From: Citrobacter koseri ATCC BAA-895
GTDB lineage: Bacteria; Pseudomonadota; Gammaproteobacteria; Enterobacterales; Enterobacteriaceae
DNA length: 64,000 nucleotides
NCBI RefSeq assembly: GCF_000018045.1
Contig: NC_009792.1
Span: 806,001-870,000, forward strand
Reading direction: 5' to 3'
The first letter of the stretch is position 1. Each line of letters starts with the position of its first letter. The notes below the pieces were generated by a model, which saw nothing but the letters and a program-made list of their open reading frames with translations, ran no database searches and was not told the origin of the DNA. The position numbers and the translations under genes are program-made. Shown here piece after piece: positions 56,201 to 64,000 of the stretch.

Positions 56201-57595
56201 CTCAGGCACCACGGCTGGACGATGTCAGCGGTGCAGGTGATGGAGTGTGGAACAGTGAACGCCATCTGTGAGTTTCTCGCTAGTCATACAACGGTGTCAC
56301 AGCTCGCGCAGTATGCTCATAACACCCGTATCGATCTACCCGCATTGCGTTGGTTTACGCAGTTGGCGTTGCCAGTGCCCAATGTTTATAACCATGTCAT
56401 TGTGCTGAAAGTGTTGCCGGGCTGCCCGCTCGAGCAGTTACACAACAGGCTGCATACATTAATCCAGCAGCAGCCAGCTTTGCACAGTGCGCTGGACGCT
56501 GAGGGGCGGTTGCTAGTATGCGACCCTAATGTGTGTTATCCCAACGAGGTGCTCACGGAATATTCGACGGCGCAGTGGACGTTGGCAGAGGTGATCGCTC
56601 AGTGCAATAGCATGCTTGACGTGACAAATGGTCGAGTCTTTACGGCAGCTCTGTTACACGCCCCGCAGCCTGCGTCTAGCACGCTGGTACTCTGTGCCCA
56701 TCACTTGTGCGTCGATATGCACTCTTGGTATTTAATCCTCAGCACGCTGGACGCCGTCAGCACTGTCAATGGCACCAGCAACAGCGGACTGCATCGCTGG
56801 AATGACTATCTGGCGAGCAAAACGGTAGATTCCGCCACACACGAAAGCTGGCGCACAGTATGTCAAACGCTACCGCTGCATTTCCCACCCGTGTCATTGC
56901 CAGATGACTCATTACCTCGTACGCGCGCTTGGCGTGAAGACTTTCGCCATCCTTGCGTCAGGAGGTTGTTTGAATCCAGTGGTAATACCGCGTACAGCGC
57001 CGAAACCTATGTGCTAACGGCATTGGCGCTGGTGCTGCGTTACTACAGCGAAGAGCCTTGGTGTCGCATCGAGATGGAAGGCATGGGACGCGGCTGCTGG
57101 CCCGATGAGCCTGACGTTGCGGATACGGTCGGGTGGTTTACTCTATTTTATCCTTGGGCGATCCCTCTGCATGGCGATATGGCGACACTGTTATCTGCGA
57201 TCGCTTCCGATTTGGCAAAACGCACGCATGGTGGGGGAGATTACGGTCTGCTGCAAATGCGGCATGCACCGGAAGACTCTCTTGCGCAAGGGATCCGAAT
57301 GAATTACATCGGTGTGCAGGCGCAACCTTCACTCCGCTATTTTCATATTGATCACTTTAATAGTGATATCTATACCGCGCCTGAAAACGCGCTCGGCTGC
57401 GTGCTGGAGTTTAATATTGCGCGCTCGGCAGCTGATGGTCTCTCCTTCCACTGCCGTTTCGATCCCACGCGCATTGCGCTGAATGATGTGCAACTCCTGC
57501 TGGCGCGCTACAAGAACAGCCTCACTGATCTGGATGCCTGGCTGTGCCAACACAGCGCCACGCTGACGGGCGCGCCGACTTTGTGGACACTATAA
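53228..57595 (+). CDS. clbN: Initiating nonribosomal peptide synthetase ClbN (C-A-T-E)
   Basis: The starter module that makes the N-acyl-D-asparagine prodrug group, 1455 residues. Domains: a lipo-initiation-type C domain (HHGIADGWS from 140), A (FTSGSTGEPKG near 595), T (Ser 982 in LGLDSIKS) and an epimerisation domain (HHLCVDMHSW from 1158). The E domain explains the D configuration of the Asn. The ATG at 53228 overlaps the clbM stop by four bases and has GGAGG seven bases before it. The frame is open far upstream inside clbM (from 52997), but that part is a shadow of clbM. Confidence 0.95.
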   Translation: MMSGNPLSWPQEQCHIIDQLYPYSAVNIIGGVVTIEGIVDLPRLHAAIQSAIRQFDALRMWFVMGEESEVVSQVQPYHWRDIRHLTFSPDYDKENLRPAAIETFVDEWFRQPFTLLAHDLFEFVTFTCGEQYSGYLFKAHHGIADGWSMALLSNHVKRAYEQQDVPDDASPAYSAFLAQQQSYQASTRFAVDRGWWRDYIDEYRDCFPDSSPIVTTEGISCSTWLEPAMINRLYRLCNRYGCTLNTLFIALFALYRARVWGEEKGVIGVPLANRHTREARRCFGMFTNQLPLAYRLVRTERFCERVAFFQRELKRGFKHSKYPITLFNQDLAEQGGGKLRAFDYCVNYYNFTYERHIAGAAQRVESYYSGEQSYKLQIVLQTVNNHKESLRLSLEALRSAFTPHQLTAMKNGLLDLVTALDRQPDARLGDLEVYPAPHVALACGSLKPSFTSRFAAQVVEHGDRTALIDNEQSLTYRQLDDAVERVARYLRQQGIGRGQVVGIIAEHSAQTVMVIYGILRCGAAFLPLNPALPTTRLYAMCRKAQVAHILYDPAMHELTQALAFPASSLLQALATSALAREPWPAIEPQDLAYVLFTSGSTGEPKGVQVSHGNLANYLHFAAERYFTAQDRAALYSSLSFDLTITTLFAPLCVGASISVCRHAESETLLRMAVVDQPNTVIKLTPAHLRLLCAAGISSEQIRTLVVGGEDFKRDLARKAAALFPQAVIYNEYGPTEATVGCMIYRYTGQETLPSLPIGMAIDGCQVAICSPWGCPVPEGETGELVIYGASVTQGYIDAPQQTAAAYLKDTNGVMIGYRSGDIGYAIAPNTLVYQGRKDDQVKINGYRIELCEIEQALLSAPQVESAAVAVIDDVQGQHSGLLACVTPSSVDVATVMQHLRQQLPTYMQPKQCCAIAQLPLSHNGKVDVRQMVATVRNTAPASGSERLGDAAIRHSVRVCVEGALEQTEFDDNENLYVLGLDSIKSIQIAAQLRHHGWTMSAVQVMECGTVNAICEFLASHTTVSQLAQYAHNTRIDLPALRWFTQLALPVPNVYNHVIVLKVLPGCPLEQLHNRLHTLIQQQPALHSALDAEGRLLVCDPNVCYPNEVLTEYSTAQWTLAEVIAQCNSMLDVTNGRVFTAALLHAPQPASSTLVLCAHHLCVDMHSWYLILSTLDAVSTVNGTSNSGLHRWNDYLASKTVDSATHESWRTVCQTLPLHFPPVSLPDDSLPRTRAWREDFRHPCVRRLFESSGNTAYSAETYVLTALALVLRYYSEEPWCRIEMEGMGRGCWPDEPDVADTVGWFTLFYPWAIPLHGDMATLLSAIASDLAKRTHGGGDYGLLQMRHAPEDSLAQGIRMNYIGVQAQPSLRYFHIDHFNSDIYTAPENALGCVLEFNIARSAADGLSFHCRFDPTRIALNDVQLLLARYKNSLTDLDAWLCQHSATLTGAPTLWTL

Positions 57596-57625
57596 ACACG
57601 ATGCCAACCCTTAAGGAATACAACA

Positions 57626-60085
57626 ATGGCAAAGGATGATTTTACCTGTGGCTCACTGGATATTGCCATTATTGGCATGAGCGGGCGTTTTTCCGGTGCG
57701 GAATCGGTGCCCGAGTGGTGGGATAAGTTGCTGGCGGGTGAGGAGTTCACTCAACCGACATGCACAGAAGACGATAATGGGAACCCTTGGATTAGGCTGC
57801 GCAATATAATCACCGCTCCCTATGACTTCGATGCTGCATTTTTCAATATTCCGCCTGGCGAAGCCCTGTTGATGGATCCGCAACAACGAATATTTCTTGA
57901 ATGCTGCTACAACGCTCTTGAGCATGCGGGCTATATTCCCACGCAACTTAAGCGAGTCGGCGTCTATGGGGCGACCTACGCCAATAACTATTTTATCGAT
58001 CGCGTCTATCCATACCTGAAGATGAGCGGCGATCACCATTATCTTCAGGCGCAGATTGGTAACGAAAAGGATTACTTGTGTGCTCAGGTTGCCTACAAGT
58101 TGGGGTTTACCGGACCCGCTGTGAGTGTACAGACCGCCTGTTCCAGTTCGTTGGTGGCAGCATATTTAGCATGCGAGGGGTTATTGACTTTTCAAGCCGA
58201 TGTTGCGTTGGCAGGTGGGGTCACCTTGGGTTTTTTACAGGCGCACGGCTACAGTCCGCAAGGTGATAAGCTGGTATCGCAAGACGGACACTGCGCCCCG
58301 TTTAGCGCTGAGGCGACCGGCACGGTATACAGCAGCGGTGCGGGAGTTGTGGTGCTAAAACGTCTTGAGGATGCACTACGCGACCAAGACAGAGTGTATG
58401 CGGTGATTAAAGGAGGTGCGGTAAATAACGACGGCGGGCGTCGGCTGGGGTTTGTCGCCCCCAGCGTAGAAGGACAGGTAGAAGCGATCAATACGGCGCT
58501 TGCCGCCGCAGAAGTCGTACCGACTGATATCGCACTGATCGAAACGCACGGTACCGGTACCCCGTTGGGTGATGAGATTGAGCTTGAAGCTCTGCACCGG
58601 GTTTTCGCACCGGCATGTGCGCCGCACAGCATTCAATTGGGTGCGGTAAAAGCCAACTTGGGTCACCTGGGAGTCGCTTCCGGTATCGTCAGCTTAATGA
58701 AAACCGCACTGACGCTATATACTGGTTTAGTTCCCCCGCAGATCAACCTAGTAAATAAACATAAAAAACTGTTGCAGCCAGCCTCGCCATTTTATCTCAG
58801 TGATGTAGTGACTTCTGTCCCACAAACGAAAAGGATCCATGCCACCGTTAGTTCGTTTGGGCTGGGAGGGACCAATGCTCATTTGGTTCTGCAAAACTGG
58901 TGCGAGACGCCTGCGCAAGCGGTGCAAGAAAATGAGCGCCGCCTGTTTTTCTTCAGCGCCAAAACGCCATTAGCCCTTAGACAACAGTTGGATGCTCATT
59001 ATCACGCTCTGGCGACCTATGCGGAAGCAGATAAAGATCGTATCGCCTATACTCTCGCGCAACGCCGGGCACATTTCCCGTATCGCTGTGCGCTGGCGGC
59101 AGACAGTGTGGTAGCGTTGCGTGCAAGTTTGGCGAAACTGCGGGATGCTGACATGTCTTTTACCCCTATCAATATGGAAACTACCTTGGTGTTCCTATAT
59201 CCGGACCGGGACGATAAGCTGGAGAGTGCCCTGACGCATTTGCTGGCTTGTCAACCTAACTTGCGCCAGCGGCACCAGCGCCTGTCTCAGGATGTTGCAC
59301 AAATCTGCGAACCAGCCGATTGGACGCCAGCATTGCGTCAGTTTATCCAGCAGGTGAGTCTTAGTGAATGGCTGATCGAACAAAGTATCTCGCCTGTGCA
59401 GCACATCGGTTACCTGACGGGGGCTGCAGCAGCGCAGTATGTTGCGCGCATCATCTCACTGGAAAACGCTGTTCAGCAGGTGATTGTGGCTGAAACGACA
59501 CCGGAGCAGACGCTGGCCGGCAACAGTGAACTGAGCGAAATATTGGCTAATCTGGCGGTGACGGAGGGAACGCTGATGCTGGAAATCGGTCGCGCGGGGA
59601 CGTTTTCCATATTGTATCACCAGCATGCGCAGTGGGTTGGGCAAACAGTATTTTCCCCCATGCTGAATACGGATACGCCTGAGGACATCCTGCCGCTGTT
59701 GGGCACTCTTTGGCAACGAGGAGTGACTATTTGTTTACCGGAAATGCCAGCCGTGCAGACTATAGGCTTACCCGGTTATTCGTTTGATCGCGTCCGGTAT
59801 GAAATTCAGTCCAGTGATGCGAGAGAGAACGCTATGTTACCAGTGAGTTATTTGTCGGTCAGCGACTTTGTGGAGAAAACCTGGCGTTCATTGTTATGCA
59901 TCGATCATTATGACGAACACGCGGTTATTTTCGAATACGGAGCGACCTCGATGCACGTTATCTCTTTCGTCGACAGCTGTAACCACATTTATAAAATCGG
60001 ACTGACTGCCGCCGATATTTATGCCAGACCCGCTATCCGTGAGCACAGTGAATTTATCTCCGAATGTGTTGATGGTATTTTATGA
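57626..60085 (+). CDS. clbO: Polyketide synthase ClbO (KS-ACP, trans-AT)
   Basis: An 819-residue PKS module with no AT. The KS has Cys 172 (QTACSSSL) and the two His motifs ETHGTGT and GHLGVASG. A degenerate linker of about 300 residues follows. The carrier domain at the C-terminus is unusual: its Ser 775 lies in EYGATSMHV rather than LGxxSL. It is known to add an aminomalonyl-derived unit late in the pathway, loaded by ClbG. Its gene starts 30 bases after clbN, with TAAGGAATAC upstream. Confidence 0.94.
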   Translation: MAKDDFTCGSLDIAIIGMSGRFSGAESVPEWWDKLLAGEEFTQPTCTEDDNGNPWIRLRNIITAPYDFDAAFFNIPPGEALLMDPQQRIFLECCYNALEHAGYIPTQLKRVGVYGATYANNYFIDRVYPYLKMSGDHHYLQAQIGNEKDYLCAQVAYKLGFTGPAVSVQTACSSSLVAAYLACEGLLTFQADVALAGGVTLGFLQAHGYSPQGDKLVSQDGHCAPFSAEATGTVYSSGAGVVVLKRLEDALRDQDRVYAVIKGGAVNNDGGRRLGFVAPSVEGQVEAINTALAAAEVVPTDIALIETHGTGTPLGDEIELEALHRVFAPACAPHSIQLGAVKANLGHLGVASGIVSLMKTALTLYTGLVPPQINLVNKHKKLLQPASPFYLSDVVTSVPQTKRIHATVSSFGLGGTNAHLVLQNWCETPAQAVQENERRLFFFSAKTPLALRQQLDAHYHALATYAEADKDRIAYTLAQRRAHFPYRCALAADSVVALRASLAKLRDADMSFTPINMETTLVFLYPDRDDKLESALTHLLACQPNLRQRHQRLSQDVAQICEPADWTPALRQFIQQVSLSEWLIEQSISPVQHIGYLTGAAAAQYVARIISLENAVQQVIVAETTPEQTLAGNSELSEILANLAVTEGTLMLEIGRAGTFSILYHQHAQWVGQTVFSPMLNTDTPEDILPLLGTLWQRGVTICLPEMPAVQTIGLPGYSFDRVRYEIQSSDARENAMLPVSYLSVSDFVEKTWRSLLCIDHYDEHAVIFEYGATSMHVISFVDSCNHIYKIGLTAADIYARPAIREHSEFISECVDGIL

Positions 60086-60097
60086 GGTGTTCACAGG

Positions 60098-61612
60098 ATG
60101 ACAATAATGGAACACGTTAGCATTAAAACATTATATCATCTCCTGTGCTGTATGCTGCTCTTTATTTCCGCTATGTGCGCTTTGGCGCAAGAACATGAGC
60201 CTATCGGGGCGCAAGATGAGCGCCTGTCGACATTAATTCACCAACGGATGCAGGAGGCCAAGGTCCCAGCCCTTTCCGTAAGTGTGACCATTAAGGGGGT
60301 ACGTCAGCGATTTGTCTACGGTGTTGCCGATGTGGCTAGTCAGAAAGCGAATACTCTGGACACAGTTTACGAGCTGGGATCGATGAGTAAGGCGTTTACC
60401 GGACTTGTGGTGCAAATACTGATTCAGGAAGGCAGACTCCGGCAAGGGGATGATATCATTACCTATCTGCCGGAAATGCGCTTGAATTATCAGGGAAAAC
60501 CTGCTTCCCTGACCGTGGCTGATTTCCTTTATCATACATCAGGATTGCCTTTTTCAACACTGGCTCGGCTGGAAAACCCTATGCCTGGGAGCGCTGTGGC
60601 ACAGCAACTGCGCAACGAGAATCTGCTGTTTGCGCCGGGTGCGAAGTTTAGCTATGCCTCCGCCAATTATGATGTGTTGGGCGCGGTGATTGAAAATGTG
60701 ACGGGAAAAACCTTTACAGAGGTCATTGCGGAACGACTCACGCAGCCGCTGGGCATGTCGGCGACTGTGGCAGTTAAGGGGGATGAGATTATTGTCAACA
60801 AGGCAAGCGGCTATAAACTGGGATTCGGCAAACCCGTTCTGTTTCATGCGCCTCTGGCCCGGAACCATGTTCCTGCCGCCTATATCCATAGCACTCTGCC
60901 TGATATGGAAATATGGATAGACGCCTGGTTGCACAGAAAGGCTTTGCCGGCAACGCTGCGTGAGGCGATGAGTAACAGTTGGCGTGGTAATAGTGATGTT
61001 CCGCTTGCCGCAGACAATCGTATCCTCTATGCCAGCGGTTGGTTTATCGACCAGAATCAAGGCCCTTACATCAGTCACGGTGGGCAGAATCCAAACTTTT
61101 CTTCTTGCATTGCGTTGCGACCGGATCAGCAGATTGGCATTGTTGCGCTGGCAAATATGAATTCGAATCTGATACTACAGCTTTGCGCGGATATCGATAA
61201 TTATCTGCGCATTGGCAAATATGCTGACGGCGCTGGTGATGCAATTACAGCCACCGATACCCTTTTCGTCTACCTCACGTTGTTGCTGTGTTTTTGGGGG
61301 GCGGTGGTTGTAGTGCGCGGTGCTTTCCGTGTTTATCGCGCAACGGCGCATGGCCCTGGAAAACAGCAGAGGTTACGTTTACGCGTACGTGACTATATCA
61401 TCGCCTTGGCGGTTCCTGGGCTCGTGGCCGCCATGCTCTATGTCGCACCGGGTATACTATCTCCAGGACTTGACTGGCGTTTTATCTTGGTATGGGGTCC
61501 ATCGAGCGTGTTGGCGATACCGTTCGGAATTATCCTGTTAGCTTTCGTTCTGACATTAAATCATCAAATTAAACGAATTCTATTACACAACAAGGAGTGG
61601 GACGATGAGTAA
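60098..61612 (+). CDS. clbP: Periplasmic prodrug-activating peptidase ClbP
   Basis: A 504-residue serine peptidase of the beta-lactamase/AmpC-like fold that cuts the N-acyl-D-Asn group from precolibactin in the periplasm. A signal peptide spans about residues 10-31 (LYHLLCCMLLFISAMCALA). The catalytic residues known for ClbP are all in place: Ser 95 and Lys 98 in GSMSKAF, Tyr 186 in SYASANYD, His 257 in ARNHVPAAY. Three C-terminal membrane helices follow (near 390-415, 428-450 and 463-490), as required for activity with ClbM. It starts 12 bases after clbO and overlaps clbQ by 8. Confidence 0.97.
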   Translation: MTIMEHVSIKTLYHLLCCMLLFISAMCALAQEHEPIGAQDERLSTLIHQRMQEAKVPALSVSVTIKGVRQRFVYGVADVASQKANTLDTVYELGSMSKAFTGLVVQILIQEGRLRQGDDIITYLPEMRLNYQGKPASLTVADFLYHTSGLPFSTLARLENPMPGSAVAQQLRNENLLFAPGAKFSYASANYDVLGAVIENVTGKTFTEVIAERLTQPLGMSATVAVKGDEIIVNKASGYKLGFGKPVLFHAPLARNHVPAAYIHSTLPDMEIWIDAWLHRKALPATLREAMSNSWRGNSDVPLAADNRILYASGWFIDQNQGPYISHGGQNPNFSSCIALRPDQQIGIVALANMNSNLILQLCADIDNYLRIGKYADGAGDAITATDTLFVYLTLLLCFWGAVVVVRGAFRVYRATAHGPGKQQRLRLRVRDYIIALAVPGLVAAMLYVAPGILSPGLDWRFILVWGPSSVLAIPFGIILLAFVLTLNHQIKRILLHNKEWDDE

Positions 61613-62327
61613 TATCAGTTTGTATTGTTTGCCATATTCAGGTGGTTCTGCCGCCATGTATTATAAATGGCGTAGCGTGCTGTCGGACAATATTACTTTG
61701 CGGCCTTTAGAACCTGCGGGGAGGGGAACTAGAATACGCCAGCCGCTGTGTCTTACGATGGTGGATGCCGTCGCTGACCTTTATCAACAATTTGTGAAAC
61801 ACTACACAGGTGGAGACTACGCCATTTTTGGGCATAGTCTCGGAGGGATCATGGCCTTCGAACTGGTGCATTATATTCTCGATCATGGACATGACATGCC
61901 ATGCGCGCTGTTTTTTTCCGGCTGTCGCCCACCCGATCGGGCCTCTCATGAAGTAATACTGCATACCTTGCCCGATCAGGCGTTTATGGAAGAGATCGTC
62001 AAGCTGGGCGGAACTCCGGTTGATGTCTTTCGTAATAAAGAGTTAATGACAATTTTCACCCCCATCATTAAAAACGATTATCGGCTCTATGAGCAGTATG
62101 TATTTCAGGCCAAGGCGCGCACATTAACCTGTCCGATCGTGCTATTTCATGGCGATGCTGACAATCTGGTAATGCAGGATGAATTACTTGCATGGGAAAA
62201 ATTCACCACACGAAAGACGCGGACTATTATATTTCCTGCTGCCGATCATTTTTTTGTCGATAAGCATTTTGAACAGGTGGTAGGTTATGTGAACCAGACG
62301 ATTGAATCACTCGAAATAGTAGGGTAG
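61605..62327 (+). CDS. clbQ: Type II thioesterase ClbQ
   Basis: A 240-residue alpha/beta hydrolase that removes stalled or off-loaded chains from the carrier domains. The catalytic triad is Ser 78 in GHSLGGIM, Asp 186 in HGDADNLV and His 215 in AADHFFVD. The N-terminal CLPYSGGSAAMYYKWR is typical of type II thioesterases of NRPS/PKS clusters. It starts within the end of clbP (8-base overlap) with AAGGAGTGGG upstream. The next gene follows after 34 bases. Confidence 0.96.
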   Translation: MSNISLYCLPYSGGSAAMYYKWRSVLSDNITLRPLEPAGRGTRIRQPLCLTMVDAVADLYQQFVKHYTGGDYAIFGHSLGGIMAFELVHYILDHGHDMPCALFFSGCRPPDRASHEVILHTLPDQAFMEEIVKLGGTPVDVFRNKELMTIFTPIIKNDYRLYEQYVFQAKARTLTCPIVLFHGDADNLVMQDELLAWEKFTTRKTRTIIFPAADHFFVDKHFEQVVGYVNQTIESLEIVG

Positions 62328-62361
62328 AAATAGTTGTGTAACTATACAAGGAGCAATAGAT

Positions 62362-62874
62362 ATGGCTGTTCCATCATCAAAAGAAGAGTTAATTAGAGCT
62401 ATTAATAGTAATTTTTCTTTATTAAATAAGAAGCTAGAATCTATTACGCCCCAACTCGCCTTTGAACCTCTATTGGAAGGGCACGCGAAGGGGACTACGA
62501 TTAGCGTAGCGAATCTGGTTTCCTATCTGATTGGCTGGGGAGAGCTGGTGTTACACTGGCATGACCAAGAGGCAAAAGGAAAAACTATTATTTTTCCTGA
62601 GGAAGGATTTAAATGGAATGAATTGGGGCGTTTAGCACAGAAATTCTACCGTGACTATGAGGATATTACAGAGTACGAAGTTTTATTGGCACGGTTAAAG
62701 GAAAATAAGCAGCAACTCGTGGCTTTGATTGAACGATTCAGTAACGACGAGCTTTACGGTAAACCTTGGTATAATAAATGGACCCGAGGTCGTATGATTC
62801 AATTTAATACCGCCTCGCCTTATAAAAATGCTTCGGGGAGGTTAAATAAACTGCAGAAATGTCTTGCAGAATAG
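62362..62874 (+). CDS. clbS: Colibactin self-resistance protein ClbS
   Basis: A 170-residue protein of the DinB-like DUF1706 group (VPSSKEELIRAINSNFSLLNKKL at the start, WGELVLHWHDQEAKGK in the middle, WTRGRMIQFNTASPYKNASGRL at the end). ClbS protects the producer by hydrolysing the cyclopropane warhead of colibactin (established). The first 60 bases are more AT-rich than clbQ. AAGGAGCAATAG is the ribosome site. It is the last gene of the clb block; no T-rich terminator follows at once. Confidence 0.96.
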   Translation: MAVPSSKEELIRAINSNFSLLNKKLESITPQLAFEPLLEGHAKGTTISVANLVSYLIGWGELVLHWHDQEAKGKTIIFPEEGFKWNELGRLAQKFYRDYEDITEYEVLLARLKENKQQLVALIERFSNDELYGKPWYNKWTRGRMIQFNTASPYKNASGRLNKLQKCLAE

Positions 62875-64000
62875 CGGGGTGCTTACCGTTTGCCTCCCCA
62901 CTGATGATTTTTCCGGGCAGCGATGAGTGTGGACTGGCGGCACTATCACCCGCTGCTCCGGAACATATTCTGGTTAATGATACGGATAAAATGTGTAAGA
63001 CAATAAGTCTACTTAACATAAGCACATGCGAACGCATGTGTATTAAGAACCAATCTTCATAATAAGGTGATTTTTTTTCGACAAGGGTGCTCAAATCGGG
63101 ATGATTTTTCGTATCCTGACGCAGGAGGATCAAATTCTGATGTCGGATATTGCTGCACTGTATTTCACTCCGAGCTTCGCTGGGAAAATCTATTGCCGCG
63201 AGGCCTTTCCTCTGATTTGGTACGAGCCAGGATGGAGGGTAATGTGCTGGGATTAAGATGGTGTTTGATGATACAGTGTCTCCCTGCAAGGCAACGGGGA
63301 GTCCTGCAAAACGCGTTAAAGTCGCTCTTTTTGCCTGCGCCGGGTTCCCCTACAGCTATTTGTGCCGGCCGGTGCAGATAAAGACGAATGATATCCAGCA
63401 ATTTCAAAGGAGCAAGTGCATGAATGATACCGTCCATATGGCCCGAAGTTCAGCACGCAGAGTTCTAACATGCGATCATAGGGAATTTTGGTAGAGGGAA
63501 GCTAAAGAAACTGTTTTGGTGAGTCGCTTTATTGCCATTCGCATGAGTGGACGAATAAAGCGATGATGAATATCGCCAACATTGGATTTCTTTCTTCGGA
63601 TTGCATCGTTATACCCGAAGTCCCCGTGGTGAAAAAAACGTCCCCGGTGGCACATCTTCCCTTATGAAATTTAGATGTGTTATGCCGACTTGATATTTAT
63701 AGTTCTGTTCGGTCGACTTTTCAGGCAACATATCGTGTACTCGATTTGCCAACCATCTCTGTATATGTCCAATGACTTAATGTAGCCATTTGTTGTTTCC
63801 ACATTATTCAAACTTCATGTGCCGCTCAGCGAGTACAGCACCGTTGTTGAAATCCGCTAACAACCATATGGTTTGACCTTTATATAATCGCATTATCATC
63901 ATTGTATTACTGGAGGTCATCATTTTACTGAATTTTCATTCAGTTTATGTCGGTCTAAGACTCACTTGTTGTCGCAAATGCCACTCCTGAGTGCAGCGGG
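62875..64000. other. Island sequence without a recognised gene
   Basis: About 1.1 kb. Both strands show only short, mutually overlapping open frames with no family I know. At 63012-63047 there is a nested hairpin: CTTAA, then CACATGCG-AA-CGCATGTG, then TTAAG; without a T-run it may end the clb transcript in another way or be a binding site. At 63420-63494 a well-placed AAAGGAG is followed by a 24-codon frame (MNDTVHMARSSARRVLTCDH), which looks like the cut-off start of a lost gene. The rest (63500-64000) is AT-rich and featureless to me. Confidence 0.6.
63023..63040. repeat. Perfect inverted repeat 140 bases after clbS
   Basis: CACATGCG and CGCATGTG separated by AA, with an outer CTTAA/TTAAG pair (63012-63016 and 63043-63047). 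It is the only strong hairpin I saw between clbS and the window end and is a candidate 3' end for the clb transcript. Confidence 0.4.

Noticed and set aside
62804..63289. 161-codon antisense frame overlapping the end of clbS
   Set aside because: Overlaps a firm gene in antisense and shows no domain; probably a chance frame in non-coding DNA.

Overview
The window comes from an enterobacterial chromosome and holds the complete colibactin (pks/clb) biosynthesis island, clbA to clbS, next to core chromosomal genes. The chromosomal side carries amn and shiA, whose products match the E. coli proteins in length. Amn is followed by a three-domain Xaa-Pro aminopeptidase that I do not associate with E. 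coli K-12 at this place. The host is therefore probably an enterobacterium other than E. coli. Citrobacter (C. koseri is a known pks carrier) is my inference, not something the sequence proves.

Layout. 1-1433: the start of an HxlR-type regulator on the minus strand, divergent from a SnoaL-like protein and an SDR oxidoreductase. 1630-2109: an unrecognised protein. 2332-7014 (minus strand): shiA, amn and the aminopeptidase, the last two apparently co-translated. 7273-10059: a siderophore/cobalamin-type ABC importer (ATPase, periplasmic binding protein, permease). 10125-10173: an intrinsic terminator followed by 16 bp identical to the 3' end of tRNA-Asn, read on the minus strand. I take this as the tRNA-distal attachment site and left edge of the island. 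10174-12122: island edge with one unknown small gene, a remnant of one IS3-family element and a second IS3-family element that carries an internal deletion. 12123-62874: the clb locus. 62875-64000: island sequence with no convincing gene.

How the clb genes work together (established colibactin knowledge combined with the domains seen here). ClbR (LuxR-type HTH) and ClbA (phosphopantetheinyl transferase) are read leftward. ClbR is preceded by an 8-bp tandem repeat present in 11 copies. All other genes read rightward. ClbN makes the N-acyl-D-Asn prodrug starter. ClbB, ClbC, ClbH, ClbI, ClbJ, ClbK and ClbO extend the chain. ClbD, ClbE and ClbF make the aminomalonyl extender, and ClbG is the free-standing acyltransferase that serves modules without their own AT. 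ClbL is the amidase that joins the two halves, ClbQ an editing thioesterase, ClbM a MATE exporter, ClbP the periplasmic peptidase that removes the prodrug, and ClbS the self-resistance protein.

Points that deserve a second look: the ketosynthase of ClbI has Ser (TCA) at residue 178, where the active-site Cys is expected and all four other KS domains of the pathway have it; clbJ and clbK share a 1287-bp adenylation-domain segment in which I found only two mismatches; and the clbR repeat array is 8 bp per unit, so the reading frame running through it changes with copy number.
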